64,000 nt of DNA, taken from NCBI RefSeq assembly GCF_018320785.1, contig NC_054881.1, positions 26,907,775 to 26,971,774 of the forward strand, given 5' to 3'. Below are positions 1-13,700 of this stretch, one piece after another. Within the stretch, counting starts at the first letter, position 1; each line of letters begins with the position of its first letter. The notes under the pieces were generated by a model that searched no databases, was not told the origin of the DNA, and worked only from the letters and a program-made list of their open reading frames with translations. Position numbers and translations under genes: made by a program. Source of the DNA: Cheilinus undulatus. Taxonomy: Eukaryota > Chordata > Actinopteri > Labriformes > Labridae.

Positions 1-3000
1 TAATGAACCATGAAAAAACAAAAAGGCTTCCATAGCAGTTGCAACAGTATATTTCCCTCATAAATTCTTATTTGCTTCATCATCTAAGATGTTGGGAAAT
101 CCTGCCATTGTTGTGTATGTTCTATTACTGTTGACCCCTTGATTAGTTTGAACATACCGTTCTTTTTGCAGTAGGGTTGTCATGATTCCAGATGTTTAAA
201 CTTTGAGGTGTTTTTCCAAAATCAAATACTTAATACCTGACTTTTGTTTCAGAAGCAACACTTATAGTAGTCCAAAGCACCCCTTATTAGGCAATTGATT
301 GTTTTTGATATCCAAAAATTGCTGGAAAGGTTCTGCACACTTTTATATCGCATAAATACATTGGTAACACATAAGTGCAATTTGCTCATTGTGGTTTTTG
401 ATTAGAGTAATTAAAAAACATATTTTAGGTCTGTTGTATGACAGGTCAATGTGCTATGAATCATCTGGCCAGATTTCATTAATGAAAAACATCTCTAATA
501 AAATTAAGCTTAAAATTATGAAAAATAAAGCAGTACTGTATGTCTGCTCTAGGATGGTGTGGGTGTGTCATTTGAACAAGCTAAAGCCACACCCACTCAC
601 AATAAATATGATCCTCTCAAATTAAATAAAAATGCTTTTGATCAGAGCGCCGCTCTGTGCCAGAGCAGAGAAAGAAGTTATGGATTAAGTTAACAGTTTT
701 CTGGTACAAATCTCTGAAGCTTAATGACCCGTAGGCCATCAAGGCTAGATATGGGAAGTTAACCTCACACTGTCAGCATTAAACTGACTTTTAATAATGG
801 CAGTGACATCTGCCAACAACAGACTGTGCTGAGATGAACAGCTTTGTGATTTTATATCATTGTAGCTTTAGGGGGGTGGGGTAACTCCCCATCAAGACTG
901 GTGATGTAATGGTGATGTAATGAGATATTTTCCTTGCTCAAACCAAGCCAGGAAAGAGGTGAGCAACTTTTCAAACGGTCTAAATAAAAAATTCAGTCAC
1001 ATGTATATCTCAGTGTTTTCACATGTTTACAACAAACTTATTCCAACATATCTAGTGTGATAAGACACAAATTTGGATTTCACCTTAAAATATAACTGTT
1101 TTTTGTTTAATTGGTGGTATTTTTTGCTACTACTGGTCATTAAATGAACAGATATTTTATGCTTATGACTTCAGATTATCAGCGTGTTTACAAAAAGCAA
1201 AGTATTATCATCTGAAACTGCGAACAAACACCTTTTAAAAGAAAATGAAAGCAGGGAGGAGAGAAGACAGAGGCTAGTCTAAATAATGAAGAGTGTTGAA
1301 ACTTGACCTGCAGTCTGTGAACTCTGGTGTCAGGTATCAGGGACTGGACTGATGCTGCAGCCACAGGAAAAACAAAAGAGAAGATGCTTCTATTTGGGAA
1401 AACCTTCCACTGAAAACGCAAAGAAAACACCTTTTCTAAAGAACGTGAACAAGGGTGAGTCTCTGTGTGTAATGAAAAGAAATATCACTTGTTTAAAGCA
1501 TTTGAGTATGCTTTACTATTACACACTCCAGACCCATATGGCACAATGAATTTAGCAGAGGTAATTGTAAATGCCAGTGGATTATGGTAGTGAAGCTTCT
1601 GATAGTGATAGTGTTGGCCTTTGCCAACTCAAAAGTAAAATATTCTGATTAAAGATAGATACTCAAACCCCTATTGCATGGTACAAAAGTTGCATCCAGG
1701 GAAACCAGTCAACAGTAGACATATTTATTTAGTGAAATGTCTTTCTTTTTTAATGAGATGAATTACACAGAAGAATACTGCTAACAACTGCCCTGTGGTT
1801 TCTCGTTCGACAAACCTTTTAGATAAAAATCCCTGGAAAATAAAAATCCTGACATCACCAGAAAAACTATTGAGCCTAAACTAAAGCTACTAGGTATGGT
1901 AACCCATTGCATTGCATTCAACTGATCATCTCAGGTATGTACATGGTATGTTTTGTCTATTTTTTTAGATCTTTTTTAGAAGAGCATTTTTAGATCTTGA
2001 TCTCCCTTTGATATGTGCTTTTTATGGATTAAACTGTTAGTAACACTCAGGAATCCAGCAGGCTCATGAATCACTGCAAGATGTTGTGTGTTAAAGTCTC
2101 TCCATGTTACCAACTTTTATTGAAATATTTTCTAGCCCAGCGTCACAATACTCTGGATTTAAAACTTCTACTCCTGTGGGCCAGTTCTAGTTAAGTCAGT
2201 TAACCTACTTGTTCAGGGTTAGCATGTTTGTATATCGAGACGAGAATACTGTTTTAAAGCCACTGTGTCAAAAATAAAATTTCTTTGTACTCTCAAGTGC
2301 CAGTTTAAAAAAAGACTGTAAGGCCAGGCCACCAAAAAGACACACATAGTCCCTTTGCCTGTTAAAGAAAGATGGGTCTGTTACTCCTCTGTTATGCCTC
2401 ACCTACATGTAACTAATGCATTACAGTGGGATGAAATCAGCTGGCACTGGAGGTAGTAACATGGGGATCCAGCAAAAACAGACTGAGACAGCATAGCATT
2501 AGGTGCTGCATGTGTTGGTGTATGTGAAACTTGTGCTGTTTGATTACAAATTGTGCGTCTTGCACTTCACCATCATTATAATGCTATGCTAAACAGCACA
2601 GAAATACTTATGTCGTGCTATTGCGAGGTTCAATGTAAAAGTACAAAGGTGGACAGCCTGTGAGGCTGGGTTACAGTGCTCTCTAAGACTGTCTGACTTT
2701 TTAAATGATAAAATCAAACTGAGAAAATACATAATTCACATGAAAAAGTGACATATAGTTATAGAGTTTGAACATTTAGATGCAAGGAGTCAATCATCAT
2801 TCTTAAGTGTCTGTGCTGAGCCCTCAATCCTACCTCCCTAAAATGAGGAAAAGCATGTGGACTTCAGAGAACTTACAGATTGCCAGAAAAAAGGCCTACA
2901 GATACCCAAAGAAAGAACTGCAGGACTGCTTCTCAAAACAAGAAGACTGTCTAAAGCATAAAATCAATCATGAACAATGATAACACATCTTATTGTTTAA

Positions 3001-4745
3001 AGTAAGGCAACTAAAACAAACAAAAAAAAAACATATGGTTTATGATGATGCCAGGGAAAAGATTTGACAGTTTCCCACTACTGAAATGCAACACATCAGA
3101 AGTAGGTCATTTTCCAAGCTTTAATGAGCCAAACTACTAAATTGATTTAACCCTGGGTTGTGTATTATGTAAGAAACAACAGCTGCCTAGGAGTGAAGCC
3201 AAAATGCACCCTGTTTGCTCCATGTTAACAGATAGGATATGGGTCAAATAAAAAGTTTCAAATGTAAGTCACATGGTTTTTTGTTAAACCAGGAGTCTTT
3301 TGTGATTGATGATTTATTTGTGATTTGAAGTAACTTTTCGTTTCAATTATTGGATGCTGAAAAAAGTCGAGATGAAATGTCGAGTTGGAAAGCTTTAGTG
3401 ACAGATGTAGAGTGTTCTCAAATGCATTAACCTCAAAAATCAACTTTTCTTTGTCCATGGCTCCCATTACCTCTGTGACTCTCTGACTGAATAATGACTT
3501 GTGGCTTTTGCTGCAGGGTGGGAAGTTATGTTGATATAGTGATGAGATTTACAGTCAGGAGTCCGTGCACTGTGTTGTATTATAAAATCAGCTAGATCCT
3601 TTTCACCTTATTCATCCTGTTTCCGAAGATTTGCTCCACGTAGATTGGCAAGTTGTGGCAGCAGCTTCTGCTAAGAATAGGCACATACCTTTAGTGGGGC
3701 AGAGCATATGCAGTGAAACTGCAAAGATAGACTAGAAAGGGGGCGATTTGTTCAGGATTGTGCTTTGGGTGTAGATCACTGTGCAGAGTATGTGAAATTT
3801 AGGGGTAAAGGTAAATGGACTTGAGCTTGAATAGCACTTTTCTAGTGTCAGTGAACTTGCCTTAAAAGTGAGTATCTGCTACAAATATGGCATATCTGTA
3901 CTGCTGAAAGTGAGGGATCTTAGACATTTATGTGTGCTGTGGTTAGAGGAAGGGACATGATATCAGTTTCACTTTTCCACCGGCCACCTCCCTTCCGTCA
4001 TTGTCTAGGCTTCAAAATGTGCTACTAGGGTAGCAAATCAACACCAGTTGCAGTATTTTGGCTTCACCCATGTGTGGCAGAAAGCTGACACAAACTTCTT
4101 GTCCATATTAGTATACTCTCACTGGATTAAAGAGAGTAGGAATATGCCCATGTTGCCTTTTCTACATAAAGAACCCTTGCATGCCATTATGTCCATCTAA
4201 ACAATACTGAACAGGTCATTCAAGTAAATAGACACAAAGATAAAAAAAATCATTCAATTCATCAAGTCCTCTCTAACAATCATTATTAATCCAGTTTAAG
4301 TGATTTTTGGGGGGTTTCCAAGTACCCTAATGAAGGGTTTACATAAAATGCTAAGAAAGTGAAGACATGAAGAGATGAGAAGAGCCTGTATCAGGGAATC
4401 CAGATGCAGCCATGTCTTAGTGAGAGCAGCTGTTTTTCAAAGTCATGGCAGCCCTGCTGACTCTCAAAATATGCCTGGAGCATCAGCAAACCCCTGTTAC
4501 TGGTACATTCATCAAAGCTGTCCAGATAATCCACGATGATGTCATTCTAAGTCAAGTGGCCTCCCTGTTTCAAGAGTGGTAATTTTCTTTGAACACATGC
4601 ACCAGGCCCAGAATCCATCAGATCAAATGGTTTTCTCTGCTGCTTGGGCAAAGAGCCATCAATCATTCTTGCCTTGTCTTCAATCACCCCCTCTGTTAAC
4701 TCAAGGCATTTGTAGTCCCACTTCTTTCTTCTTTCTCTTTCTTTT
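1..4745. other. Downstream flank of snx18; probable 3' UTR plus intergenic DNA
   Basis: No coding exon is recognised here. The open frames are short, lack family motifs and have no convincing splice context. The part just below 4746 should be the 3' untranslated region of snx18 on the minus strand, although its end is not fixed. The rest is AT-rich single-copy-looking DNA with short poly-A and poly-T runs. I see no complete transposon. Confidence 0.5.
3313..3318 (-). other. Candidate polyadenylation signal of snx18
   Basis: TTTATT on the plus strand reads AATAAA on the minus strand. It is the nearest canonical hexamer I found downstream of the snx18 stop codon and would give a 3' UTR of about 1.4 kb. 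The hexamer is common by chance in AT-rich DNA, so this is only a candidate. Confidence 0.2.
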
Positions 4746-7700
4746 CTACTGGTCATCATCATACTTCCGAAGTGTGTCCTCCAGCTTGGCTGTGATCTTC
4801 TGGAAGAAACTGATCTGCTGACGGAGGTGGTGCTGCATTTGTGAGCGGAAGTCTCGTACACGAGTGCGGTGGAAGTGCTGAATCTCTGCCAGTGTGGCGC
4901 AGGATATGATGTTGCAGCGGTCATGGAGCTCACCCTCCTGCTTTGGACAGTCTTTCACCTTGGTCAGTGCACCTGGAAAAGAAAATAAAGGAGGGGAGGT
5001 AAAAGGGAGAAGACTGAGAATTTGGCAAACAGTGAGGGATTCCAGGATCAGTATGGGTAGCAGTACCACAGGGGTGTCCAAACTTTTTCCACTGAGAGGC
5101 CACATACAAAAATGTATGAGGATGTTGAGGCCACTTTAATATAAGGCAAGTCAAATTACATTGATTAAGTCAGAAGCAGAATGAAGGATGAGTTGGGGTT
5201 TGAGGATGGTTGCACTAGCAGCCTGCAGACAGAGCGTCAGAGTGTGACAAAGCAAGGGAAGTTTAAAAAAGGCAGCATGAGAGCAATGGACCAATAGTGT
5301 GCTTAGAGCAAATCAGCTGGCCATCAGCTGATGAGGGCTTTCATTGGATCAGCTGATCAGGGCAGAGTTTGACTCCGTGGCCTGCCTTAATTAATGCTAA
5401 ATACTCGATTTAATGGCTGACAAGGCAGATAGACAACAATTTACAGGTTTTTGGGGATACCAATCAGATTTCAGGGGACCCTGTTTGGCCCTAGCTACCA
5501 CTGGCTCTACCCCTGGAATATTATTGGTACTGCTATTTGCTGCCATAACCTATCAGGGAGTTAGAAAACAAAATATTGTTAGAATTTTGGTTGCCAATAT
5601 GCTTACCATGTACAGAGTTGTCTCAATTTAGTCACAAAAACACATAAAAAATACTTCTTGTCAAGATGTTTGTTTACAGAATTAGCATGGTAGTACTGCC
5701 TTGTTCTGAAACTATTAAGTATAGTCCAGTCAAGTAAAAGCTTCATGTTCAAATGTTGGCCATATTTAATTTTATTTCTAGAATTTGCTGCGGGCCAATC
5801 AAAATTGGACTGCGGCCCACATTTGGTCCCCGGGTCATAGTTTGGACACCCCTGCAATACCACATTCACAAGTCAATAAATGTTACAATGTTACAATGTC
5901 ATTCAGCAGACAACTCTCTTGTCTGTTTGTAACTCAAGAGGTCATAGCAAAGATGTCAGCTCCATCCATCCATCCATCCATCCATCCATCTAAGCTGGTT
6001 AGAAAGACAAGAGAAATTTAAAACCTTTTGTCTAGTAGCTGACAGGAAAACAGAGTGATTTGACATAAATGATTCTGGCTTTAAACTGAGCCACACTATG
6101 AACACCACACTGCTGTCCATAACATTCAAGGTGTTTGGCTAAAGCTGCAGGTTATTTCTCACATCCATGGCATGAGATATATTTTTGATGCTGATTGCAT
6201 TAAACTTTAAGCCTAAAAAGGCAGACCTAACTAAATGTGTGTGAAACTTCACTCATGGTACAACAGTGTGTGACTACAAAAGTGACTTAATACTAGAAAC
6301 ATTAACAAAAGAATCTTAACAATGATTACTGCATAACAGGCAACATCATGTGTTCTATTAACTCAGAAATATAGAGCTGAAATGGCTATTTTGAATTTCT
6401 GTGTTAACATAACTTTTTTTTTTTTAACAAGCTTTGACTGTTCGATCCAAAGGTGGGCTTGCAGTCACTTTAGCTAAACCATGTCAGTAGCTACCTGCTC
6501 TGTCCCCTTAAATGACAACAATTGGCCTGGTCACTCTCTGACCAGGAACAAGTGTGTCAGCTAGAAGCTTTGCAAGATGGATCTGTAGAAGGACAGACAC
6601 AGAATTTGGTCAATCCATCTACTTTGAAAGGTTAGGACCATCCTCAATTATTTACTGCAAGATCTGTCAGCTGCCTTTGGCACACTGAAATGCCAAATCT
6701 CCTCCTCTGAGTCTGGTTAATATCCTGTCTCTCAGGGAAACCTTTCAAAGTACTTTGAAGTGGGGGTGAGGGGGCATCCGAAAAACACAGCTTATCTGCA
6801 AGGGGTGCCTCAAGAGTCAATGCTCGGTCACCTTCTCTTCTCAATATTCACTACCTCCTCTGTTGGAGTCATCAGCTCCCATGGTTTCTCAAACTGCAGA
6901 AGTTACCCAGGTCTTCATGTCATTCCACTGGATAGCATTTTAGTCTTTGCACAGGTGTTGTCATGCCTTTCTGATATCACTTCATGGATGAAAGAACACA
7001 AATTTCAGCTCAGCCTATCAAAGACTGAGCTCCTTGTCATCCCAGCCAGCAGTGCTGGAAAATATATTGAGTTTCAATGTCTTTATCATTTTGGCTTCCT
7101 TGATCATGGAAACAGAATACTTGTGATAAAACTTTTTTCAAAGAGTTATGAGTGTTCAAGTTCAATTAAAGCATGTGATTCAAATGTACAATCAGTGAGT
7201 GATTGTGTTTAATTATTGTGGTCCTAATACCAATCAAAGTAATTGGGATTAAGATCTTTGCCATAATCAAGGAGCCCTTCCAGCCAGTTCCTCTGTGTCA
7301 GGGGTTCTCTAACTTTTCCAGGCTAGGGACCCCTTACAAGGCAGAAAATTTTTCAAGAACCCCACATAACCCTCACACTGATTAAACATATGTTAACTGC
7401 CATCTGTACTCCTAGATGCTGTCTTTTAAACTCTTCAACCTAAATACAAGCTCTTGCCCAAATGATAGTGGCTTCTTCCTTTCTGTGATTCTTTGAGCAG
7501 CCAAATAAGAAGCCCTCTGTGCTTTTTCTGAGGTTGTGGTCAGGTGTTGTCAGGTAGATGTATTCCTCACTCTTTCTCTAAAAAAAAACAAAACAAAACA
7601 AAACAAAACCTTTTGTTTTGTCCTTAAACTCTGCATGCTTTGTTATCAGAAGATGCTTTAGCTTTGCAGATTTCATGGCTTCACATGAAGACACACAACA

Positions 7701-10700
7701 CATTTTGGTCTTCCACTGCTGTTCTCAATAAAACCAAACTCCAGATAGCTGTCATCATATTTTCTCAGTTTAGCTGGTTTGGGTCTAGCATCACTTGTTC
7801 TAGTGAACGTGCTTAAATCCATTGTTGCATTGGTGTGCTACGACCTGCACACCAAATGCATCCTGAGCAAAGTGACTGATGCGTGCAAGTGATAGATTTA
7901 CGTGATATGTCACAGTTATATCTGAGTTTTTATTGGTCCAAAGCTGACTTATGTGGGAGTCATTGGTTTAGTATGGTTGTTTTATGGCACAGTGGTCCCT
8001 TTATGTATTTATTTGCTTTATATTGACATGGAACTGCTTTAATAATTTAAATTATTTCGCGGACCCCCAAGCTGTGGCTCGCAGACCCCCAGGGGTCTCC
8101 GGACCCCAGTTTGAGAACCACTGCTCTATGTGACTACACATCAATGTCCGGCTTAGACCAACTAAACTTTTACCTACAAAGTTTCCCCAAAACTTAAATG
8201 TTATGATAGACAACCAGCAAGCCTTAAGGTTTACATGGTCTTGATTGCTAGGCCACTGAATAAACTGAAGTGGTTTAAAATGTTCAGAAATGTGGGTTGC
8301 AATTACTCATTAAGGAGTTTGTGGGTCCTAAGGATAGCCCAGTTGAGGACACATCAGTAATCTGTAGTGGAACAGAAACTTTCCTTTGGGCAACATCGGT
8401 GCAAGGAGTGCAAGGGAGAAAGGCAGACAAATTCTCTAAGCTGACCATGACATTTCTTCATACAAGAGAAATAAGCTGGTTTGTTGCATTCTTTTTCCAG
8501 GTTTCCATACAGCTTCTCAATGCCCAGTAGTGACTAAGTGTGTGTCGTTTATTGTGACTAATCGTTTCAGGCAGAAACAGTACCATTTGAACTGACATGA
8601 CCCATGAAAACTGGTAAAGAGGAACTTGAAGAAAAGCTCTTATATGGCAGTATTTCACGGACAAGCTAGCTTTTAAATTTGACAACTTATTCTTCATCTT
8701 CCCCTCTCACTCTACGTTTTTTATCTTACACACACTTGGAAACACACACTGTTTCTGCAGTAAGCTAACGAACTGAAATTAACTTGGACTTTGCTCTCCT
8801 TGCTGCCAAAGCGATTATAAAGCTGTAATCTGAACTCTTGTACTGTTGGCTGGTGGGAAACTTATTCAGCTCCTTAGCTATCTGCTCTCCTTCTCACATA
8901 CTCACACCCCACCCCTCTTCTTCCTCCTTGTTCCCTTCAACTGTGGCTGTATCACCAGGAGGAAGAAGAAAAAGAGGGAGAAGAAAAGAGGAGGAGGGGA
9001 AACTAATCCTGAGACTGCTCCATTTTGCATTCCTACAGTCCCAGGGCAACACAGGACAAGAGGCCCAAGAATCTCCACTCATTCAAATCAGATGTAGCCT
9101 TTGGACCTCACAGACAGAACCCATGAAGTCAGAAGACACTTAACTGGGACATTTGGGTCAACTGCTTGGTTTCTTTGAGATCCTAGCTTGTTTTTCATAC
9201 TAATCTGTACTGCTATGTTGTCATGTTGCGTAATTAGTCATTTGAGAAATGTTCAGCTCTGTGTAAGGGATTTGTGGCATGCAGACCTTGAGAGAAAATA
9301 ATTAAACTGTATGTCTTAAAATGTAGGATTAATGCTATTGTGCTAAGAGAGCAGACTACAATGCCATGGAAAGTCCACGAGAAAGGCAGAGTCCATATGT
9401 TGTAGCACTCATTCAAACATTTTTAACCAGCCTTCTCTTGATGAGAGTCCTTTACTAAATTGACTGTTTATGGAAACATTGACTCAGCAGCATCTTTGCT
9501 AAAGGATGTTATTTCACAACCAAGAGTGGTGCAGACTTTGCATTGTGGCGGTATGTTCATGGCTGTTACTCAACAGATGAAACAGCAGGCTTCCTATGAC
9601 AGCGGTAAAGGTTTGCTAGGAGTCTGTACTTAAATCTTTCAACCAGGACTGATCAATTTAATGTCCTGAACTTTGAGTAACCCTCCTTTTACTTCAACTT
9701 GTTTTTCAATTAAGTTTTCATTAAAGGGGGAGGCATGAAATTACTTGAAATGGGGAAACAAATCAGTAATAGGAATTTGAAGAGAAACCTAAATTTCTCA
9801 GTTTGAGCACTGTTTGTGATCTAAAAATAAACACAAACAACTATATCATCTCATCTATGTTTTTACAAGATTACTTATATGGCTTCAAGAATTGGAGTAT
9901 ATTCTGAACCCTAAAAACAATGGCACTGCTTTGTAAGAGACACTATGAAAGCAGAAATGATGACGTCATACCCTATGACCAGACTTCGAACTTCTCTCAA
10001 ATTATTTTGGGCCGACTGATCATAATCAGATGGTAGACATTTTTATTTGACATCATGCTTGGCGTGGGAAGCTCAGATGGTTGTTAGAATAGGCCTACTG
10101 TGTTTCAATGTGCAATTCACTGTGTGCAATGTCCTGACTGATTGTCAGCTGAGTATTATCTGGCTTTTTTGGTGGTGTCTGCGCCTGACAAAGGCACTGT
10201 TTGTATGTGTAGAGTGATTAAAGAGGCTTATTGAATTGCCAGCCCATAAGTATTGGGCAAATAAGCATTGTAACTCTTATTAAACTGGAATGTAGCACCT
10301 TCAAATGTCAGCTTGATAGACAAACTACATAAACACCTCTGCAAATGTTCTTCTGATGTTGCTGCTGCGACTCAGTCATTCACTTGAGGCAGCAGTGGTA
10401 AAACCCCCAAAATGCCATCCTGAGTCCCTTTAGGTTAAAAATGTAATCTGATTCAACATCTGTTGAAATCCTTGTTGAAACCAGCAGATTAAAAACTGTT
10501 AGCTAATTTATGTTATCTTTTAGCACATATGATGACACAATTATTGGCTGTGTCCAAAACCACACACTCATTTCCTACTCCCCATCTACAGTACTATATA
10601 CTGAGCAGCATATAGTGGACTAAAAGTGGACTCATTTGCAAAACACAAAAAGCAATTTCAGACACTACTCCATCCACAGTTGATTACATCATTGCTGTCT

Positions 10701-13700
10701 CACAATTAAAATGTCTGGCAACATTGGCTCATAGATATCCATGACAACGGCTGAGGATCTAAATTAACATATGTTTCACTGGAAACTGATACTAAATGAA
10801 AGGTATACAAATAGATAAAAAATTTTGTGACTTTTTGGGAGGAATAGTTGTAAATATTTTTGTGCAATATCCCTTATTTGTGCATACAGATGATGGTCTC
10901 ATGTCTTGTAATCATCATTGGGGGAAAAAAGAGTTACTTGTTTTGAACCTTTAACACTTTCACAAAAAAGCCTAAAAAGCAGTATGGGTTCGTGTTCCTG
11001 TGCTCTTCTCGTTCGTCTGTCATGTTTGAGAGCAGCACCTGCGATGCATGATGGTAAATATTGCTGGGCTAGGGACCATCACTTTTCACTATTTTTCACA
11101 ATGCATTGTGGGATAGACTGAGCGCACTATATAGTGTATAAAAATGCTCACTCAGGATTTGGACACCACTACAAAATGGCTTATTCACTATATAGTGCAC
11201 TATATAGTGATAGGGAGTGATTTCTGACAAAGCCAATGTTAACTGTGATGAATTTAAGGTCCATTTGGTAAAATGACAATCATGCAAAGGTAGTCACACG
11301 GTGTGTTCAAATGTAACCTTAAGGAAAGGAAATTTGGGTTTTGGCAAGACACTTAAACAAATACAGTTATTTAGCAGTAAAATTTGTTTTCTCAGCTTTA
11401 TAACTGCATCAGTTACATACAAGTCAAAGTCAAAGCTCTGACATTTGTTAACTTTTATTTATGAGCCTATAAACACTCCAAGATCCCTAGGCCAAGAGTT
11501 TATGCCTTTTTCTATAGTGGTACAACACTATCAAAGGGTTATGCTAGCATACAGGACTACATATGTATTGCTGGAGTAGTTTTTGCACTATTACCACTTT
11601 GTTATACTCAGTATTGACCCATTTGTGTAGGCCTGCCAATTTGAACACTTGTATTTTCACTAATAAAGTGCAGGGAATATGACTTGGCTTAACTTAGACA
11701 TGATGTCTGTATCCTATTATTTATCTAATATTTCGCTTCAACTTCTTTCATGTCACACACTCCATATTTTCCTCCTTACAGCAGAGAAACTAGCTTGGCT
11801 AAGCATCAAATGTGTTCAGGAGAATGGTTTGCCTCAATGGGAAGTTTATAACCAGCTTGTGAAATAAACAGTCACTCCATATGTTTCCTCTTTCAATTCA
11901 AATCACTTGTCCATGAGTCACAACATACCTGTACCTGTGTTGGTCATGCTTATTTGTTTATGTTAGCAAGCTAAAGTTAGGATAACCTAGCTACACATTA
12001 GCTACCTATAAACTTCCATATCAGTTGGGCCAAAATATTCATTGCCAGTGCATCTTTTGGTCCCCTTTGTTTACTCAGTTTGTCCATTTCATAAAGCGCT
12101 GTTCATAGAGTTATTTCTGTTGGTATCTTTGCTTCTTTGCCCTACAATCCTTTTTGTCATCAAATTGTTTTTATTCTAATTGTACAGTTACATCACATAA
12201 TTAACCCCCATTATTGGTCATATCTCTGAGGCCTACAGAATGTTTAAAATCAATTGTTCATACTGTTTATTTTTACATAGATATACAGTGCTGGTAAATT
12301 TATTAGAGCACCCTAACCCTAACCAAAGTAAGGTTTCTGCCACAGCTGCCCTAAATTAACAGTATTGGTAATTACCAAAATCATTTTTTATGTTTCTGCA
12401 ATGGTTAATAACCAATATGTAGAAGCTCTTTAACTCAAATGATATTTGTAATGCTAAAATATCATTATTATTGTTATCCATGAATTTTCAAATTTACTGA
12501 TTTACAAAAAACTGAAAAAATAGTCAAGCACATTAATATTTCTTGATTCATGTATCAAATTATAGTTATTTACTTGCATTCCTAAACAGAAAAGTTAATT
12601 TTAGTGGTTGAATGTTATGCTTGCTTAATTTCTGACTTCTCAGAGAAGCCCAGTGAGCCGGCTCAAATTTGGGTGATTTCAGTTTGAAATCCCTCATTCC
12701 TGTTCAAAAAGGTAAAATGTGGAGAGCTCACTGAAAATGAAAGAGTCAGCATAAATGATGATAAAACTTCATGATGCTGGATAGTCTTTGAGACAAATAT
12801 GACAGGTGGTCTAATAAATTTGGTAAGCACTGTACATATTCTGTATATATTTTTAAATGTCTTTTTTCAGACATATATATTTTTGTATTAACTGAATTTT
12901 GCCTATATTGTGCTGTCTATCTGTAGGTTCTTGTTTCTGCTCTTTGCTTTTTGTAATGCAGCTGCTCCAAGTAGCTTGAATTGCACCCTGGGGACAAAAA
13001 CAGTTTCTGAATTGAAAAAAATGTTAATATCAGCTTATTGATTGGCTTTGCAACACATTAAGCTGAATACAGCATACAGAAAAAGTGCAATGATATCCAT
13101 CAGGCCCAAAAATCAAGCTCTCATTTGTCAGTCAAAAAGTAGGTGAAATCCTGTCAGTCACTGGGACTATTGGGATTCAGATGGTGTTTCCATTGTTGAA
13201 GCTCTGATTGTATCTAGAGAACAGAGCTCAACGCACTATAGAAACAGTGCCTCTTGGTTTGGCAAACGTCAGGACTTTGCGTGCCAGCAGCAACTCCCTC
13301 CTCCCAACCTGCGGGGAACTAACAAGCTAACTCCTCTGCAAGTCCTTTGTACATGACTGTGTGAGTGTGTGTGTTTCTGTGTTTGTGTTTTCCAGTGAGC
13401 GAGCACAGGCTCTCACAGTACCAAGACTGATACAATGGACTGGCCATGGGTTTCAGTTTTCAGCCCAGATTGACACTGCAGTTCAGTAAATGAAAACAGA
13501 TGTTGAAACAGTCAGAATCTGAATCACTGGGTATTGTTTGGCTTTATACAGACATAAAGATGAGTGCCTGGCTGGAGGCTAAATTCCTTCTGAAAAGATA
13601 ATTAATTATTTTTGAAAGTAAAAATAAATTCAAGTCAACTTCAGATAAAATAGAACAGCCTGCAGTATGAAAAGTCAGCAAAAAAGGACTTCTCTCTCTG

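Noticed and set aside
4547-4933. 128-codon minus-strand frame over snx18 exon 4
   Set aside because: Wrong frame of the BAR-coding exon. The frame with [20 protein letters not shown] and the terminal KYDDDQ is the real one.
6760-7212. 150-codon open frame as a possible gene
   Set aside because: It contains decayed reverse-transcriptase motifs with frame shifts and belongs to a LINE fragment.
8838-9143. Overlapping open frames with charged runs near 8.9 kb
   Set aside because: A purine-rich tract opens several frames at once. There is no homology or start or splice context.
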